Shown in pieces: positions 36,152 to 37,284 of a DNA stretch of 37,284 nt. Position 1 is the first letter of the stretch. Each line of letters begins with the position of its first letter. The notes below the pieces were generated by a model that saw only the letters and a program-made list of their open reading frames with translations, did no database searches and was not told the DNA's origin. This stretch comes from a virus. The stretch lies in IMG/VR virus record IMGVR_UViG_3300010883_000141, positions 1 through 37,284 of that record. The stretch is one strand, 5' to 3'. The translations under genes were made by a program, and so were the position numbers.

Positions 36152-36659
36152 CTACGCTTCCTAATTTTTTTAATCCTTTTACCCAATCCTGTAAAGACAG
36201 AAGTTGATTTCTAACGTCTATACAAGTCGCGTAGTTTCCCGTGACGACTGGCAAAAGGTCAACGTCTGTAATTCTTTTGGCTCCTGCATTAATTTCGCTG
36301 GAGGATTCGGAATTCGGGGACAATCCTGTTGCGCTGTTGTGGATACGCACGAAGGAAGCAGGAATATCACACTTGCCAGAGTCAGGATCTTGAACATATT
36401 CTATTACCTTTTTTATAACTTCAATTTCAACAATTTTTGCTTCTCTGCTTCTTTCAATGTCTAAAAGAACTACGCTGTCAGCAAGCGCAAAACCCAGACG
36501 CTCAATTTCTCTATTTGCTTTTTCGCTTTTTAAAATTGACTCGGCGATCGCTTTTTCTTTATTTGCAATTTTGCTCCCATAATACATAGAAGAAATTTTT
36601 GCCCCTAAAGAAAAAGAAACAGCTATAACAACAATTCTCGCTATTAATAGAATATTCAT
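36144..36659 (-). CDS. Inner-membrane spanin (Rz-like)
   Basis: A 171-residue protein. An N-terminal membrane anchor (LLIARIVVIAVSFSLGAKI), a long helical periplasmic region (KANREIERLGFALADSVVLL to EVIKKVIEYVQ) and a C-terminus with VVTGNYATCIDVRNQLLSLQDWVK are typical of Rz-type i-spanins. A lipoprotein gene is nested in the +1 frame (36218-36397), which strongly supports the assignment. It would link the inner and outer membranes and fuse them in the last step of lysis. Confidence 0.8.
   Translation of the reverse strand: MNILLIARIVVIAVSFSLGAKISSMYYGSKIANKEKAIAESILKSEKANREIERLGFALADSVVLLDIERSREAKIVEIEVIKKVIEYVQDPDSGKCDIPASFVRIHNSATGLSPNSESSSEINAGAKRITDVDLLPVVTGNYATCIDVRNQLLSLQDWVKGLKKLGSVDE
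36218..36397 (-). CDS. Outer-membrane spanin (Rz1-like lipoprotein), nested in the i-spanin gene
   Basis: A 59-codon frame from ATG 36397 to TAG 36218 in the +1 frame relative to the i-spanin, fully inside it. Product: MFKILTLASVIFLLPSC with a lipobox-like LPSC, then a proline-containing mature part (CPRIPNPPAKLMQEPKELQT) like the proline-rich lambda Rz1. The coding overlap leaves the same DNA to encode both spanins. Confidence 0.85.
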   Translation of the reverse strand: MFKILTLASVIFLLPSCVSTTAQQDCPRIPNPPAKLMQEPKELQTLTFCQSSRETTRLV

Positions 36660-37132
36660 TTTCTCTGAATGAATTCCATGTTTAAATTATCTTGTTTTGA
36701 ATTTCGATCTATTATTTCATCTTCCATTCTAAAAACATGACGCGACAAATTTTCTTGCCTAAGATCGCTTTCCCTTTGCATTGACAACAGGGCTTCCTGC
36801 GTAGTGTTCGACTGTGCATAGAATAAAAAACCAAAAATACTTCCGAAGACAACAACAACTCCAATTATTAAACTTCCAATTGCAACCCAATTATCTTCTT
36901 TAGGAGTTGATAAAAGAGAAAGCTGTTGACTAACTCTGTTTAGATTTTGGCTTTGATTTGCAAACCCTGCTGATTGCTCTTTTCCTAATCCATCCATTCC
37001 TATTTTTAATCCAGCAATATCCGTTTTAATTTCTCCAATGTCTCGGACATTTTGTTGAGTGATATTAAAATGATAAGCATCTCCACTACCGTCTTCATTT
37101 TTGTTGTCAGTCATTCTTCTATTCCAATTCAT
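36656..37132 (-). CDS. Hypothetical single-pass membrane protein
   Basis: A 158-residue protein. A hydrophilic N-terminus with coiled-coil tendency (DIAGLKIGMDGLGKEQSAGFANQSQNLNRVSQQL), one strong membrane segment (WVAIGSLIIGVVVVFGSIFGFLFYA) and a charged helical C-terminus. It may be a lysis accessory or an accessory holin-type protein. It overlaps the i-spanin start by 4 bases. ATG 37132 or 37114 could be the start. Confidence 0.6.
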   Translation of the reverse strand: MNWNRRMTDNKNEDGSGDAYHFNITQQNVRDIGEIKTDIAGLKIGMDGLGKEQSAGFANQSQNLNRVSQQLSLLSTPKEDNWVAIGSLIIGVVVVFGSIFGFLFYAQSNTTQEALLSMQRESDLRQENLSRHVFRMEDEIIDRNSKQDNLNMEFIQRK

Positions 37133-37156
37133 TGAGGAGCCTAAAATTATAAAGAT

Positions 37157-37284
37157 TTAACTCGTTAAAATTCCAAGCTGCAATTCCGTTTTTCTTTCTT
37201 CAGTAATAAAAGATTGAGCGACTAAAAAAGTATAATAATCTTCAACTTCTCCAGCGTTAATTATTACTGCATTAAGAGGAGGAT
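37157..37284 (-). CDS. Partial gene at right edge (C-terminal end)
   Basis: An open minus-strand frame enters from the right edge and ends at TAA 37157. The visible 42 residues (PPLNAVIINAGEVEDYYTFLVAQSF, then ITEERKTELQLGILTS) are not recognised. AT-rich like the lysis genes. The gap to the next gene is 24 bases, so it belongs to the same operon. Confidence 0.6.
   Translation of the reverse strand, partial: PPLNAVIINAGEVEDYYTFLVAQSFITEERKTELQLGILTS

Noticed and set aside
1-37284. Prophage or temperate signs (integrase, excisionase, attachment site, CI-type repressor)
   Set aside because: None seen. The KorA/TrfB-like and ribbon-helix-helix proteins are regulators found also in lytic phages.
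1-37284. tRNA genes or insertion sequences
   Set aside because: No cloverleaf-like sequence with a GTTCGA-type T loop, and no transposase motif or terminal inverted repeats, was noticed. A tRNAscan run would be decisive.

Overview
The window is an internal piece of a tailed double-stranded DNA phage (Caudoviricetes). It has a large and small terminase, a DUF4055-type portal, a Mu-F/SPP1-gp7-type minor head protein, a scaffold, a P22-like coat protein and a tail tube, so a siphovirus-like morphology is most likely. A complete i-spanin/o-spanin pair, including a lipoprotein nested in another frame, indicates a Gram-negative host. I see no integrase, excisionase or tRNA gene, so nothing suggests a temperate lifestyle. 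Genes abut or overlap almost everywhere. The species cannot be named from sequence alone.

Layout. (1) 1-12518, minus strand: the late structural operon, transcribed right to left: TerS, TerL, portal, minor head protein, scaffold, coat, then decoration, head-tail connector and tail genes, ending in a tail tube gene cut by the left edge. (2) 12574-15909, minus strand: a small lipoprotein, a KorA/TrfB-like DNA-binding protein that shares an exact 65-bp duplication with it, a 0.4-kb AT-rich gap with inverted repeats, and a primase-helicase. (3) 15938-16037: a divergent promoter pair. (4) 16071-34736, plus strand: the early and replication region: a Cas4/RecB-like nuclease (DUF2800), many small orphan genes, a nucleotide and DNA modification cluster (21157-25528), a VRR-NUC nuclease, an SNF2-type helicase, a DUF932 protein, a dCMP deaminase, a family A DNA polymerase and a cysteine-peptidase-like protein. 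(5) 34746-37284, minus strand: the lysis cassette (holin-like, M15-type endolysin, nested spanins), cut by the right edge. If the genome is circular or circularly permuted, the late operon would leave the left edge, re-enter at the right edge and finish in this lysis cassette, converging with the early region near 34740.

Three things stand out. First, five overlapping or abutting genes encode a P-loop nucleotide kinase-like protein, a glutamine-dependent asparagine synthetase, a MazG-like pyrophosphohydrolase, a divergent cytosine-C5-methyltransferase-like protein with altered catalytic motifs and a WhiB-like cysteine cluster, and a thymidylate-synthase homologue with Asp at the position associated with dCMP use. 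Together they look like a T4-style pathway for a modified cytosine, with an amide-transfer step that I cannot match to a described pathway. Second, the early region carries about a dozen near-identical promoters (TTTACA, 17-nt spacer, CATAnT), most with a G run just before the -35, and often with a private terminator, so many small genes sit in their own transcription cassettes; two cassettes are duplicated at 66 and 85 bp. Third, three copies of a related promoter run straight into a conserved G-rich initial transcribed region. They drive no obvious gene and may be regulatory RNAs or R-loop-forming sites.

All protein names rest on motifs and length read by eye. No database search was run.
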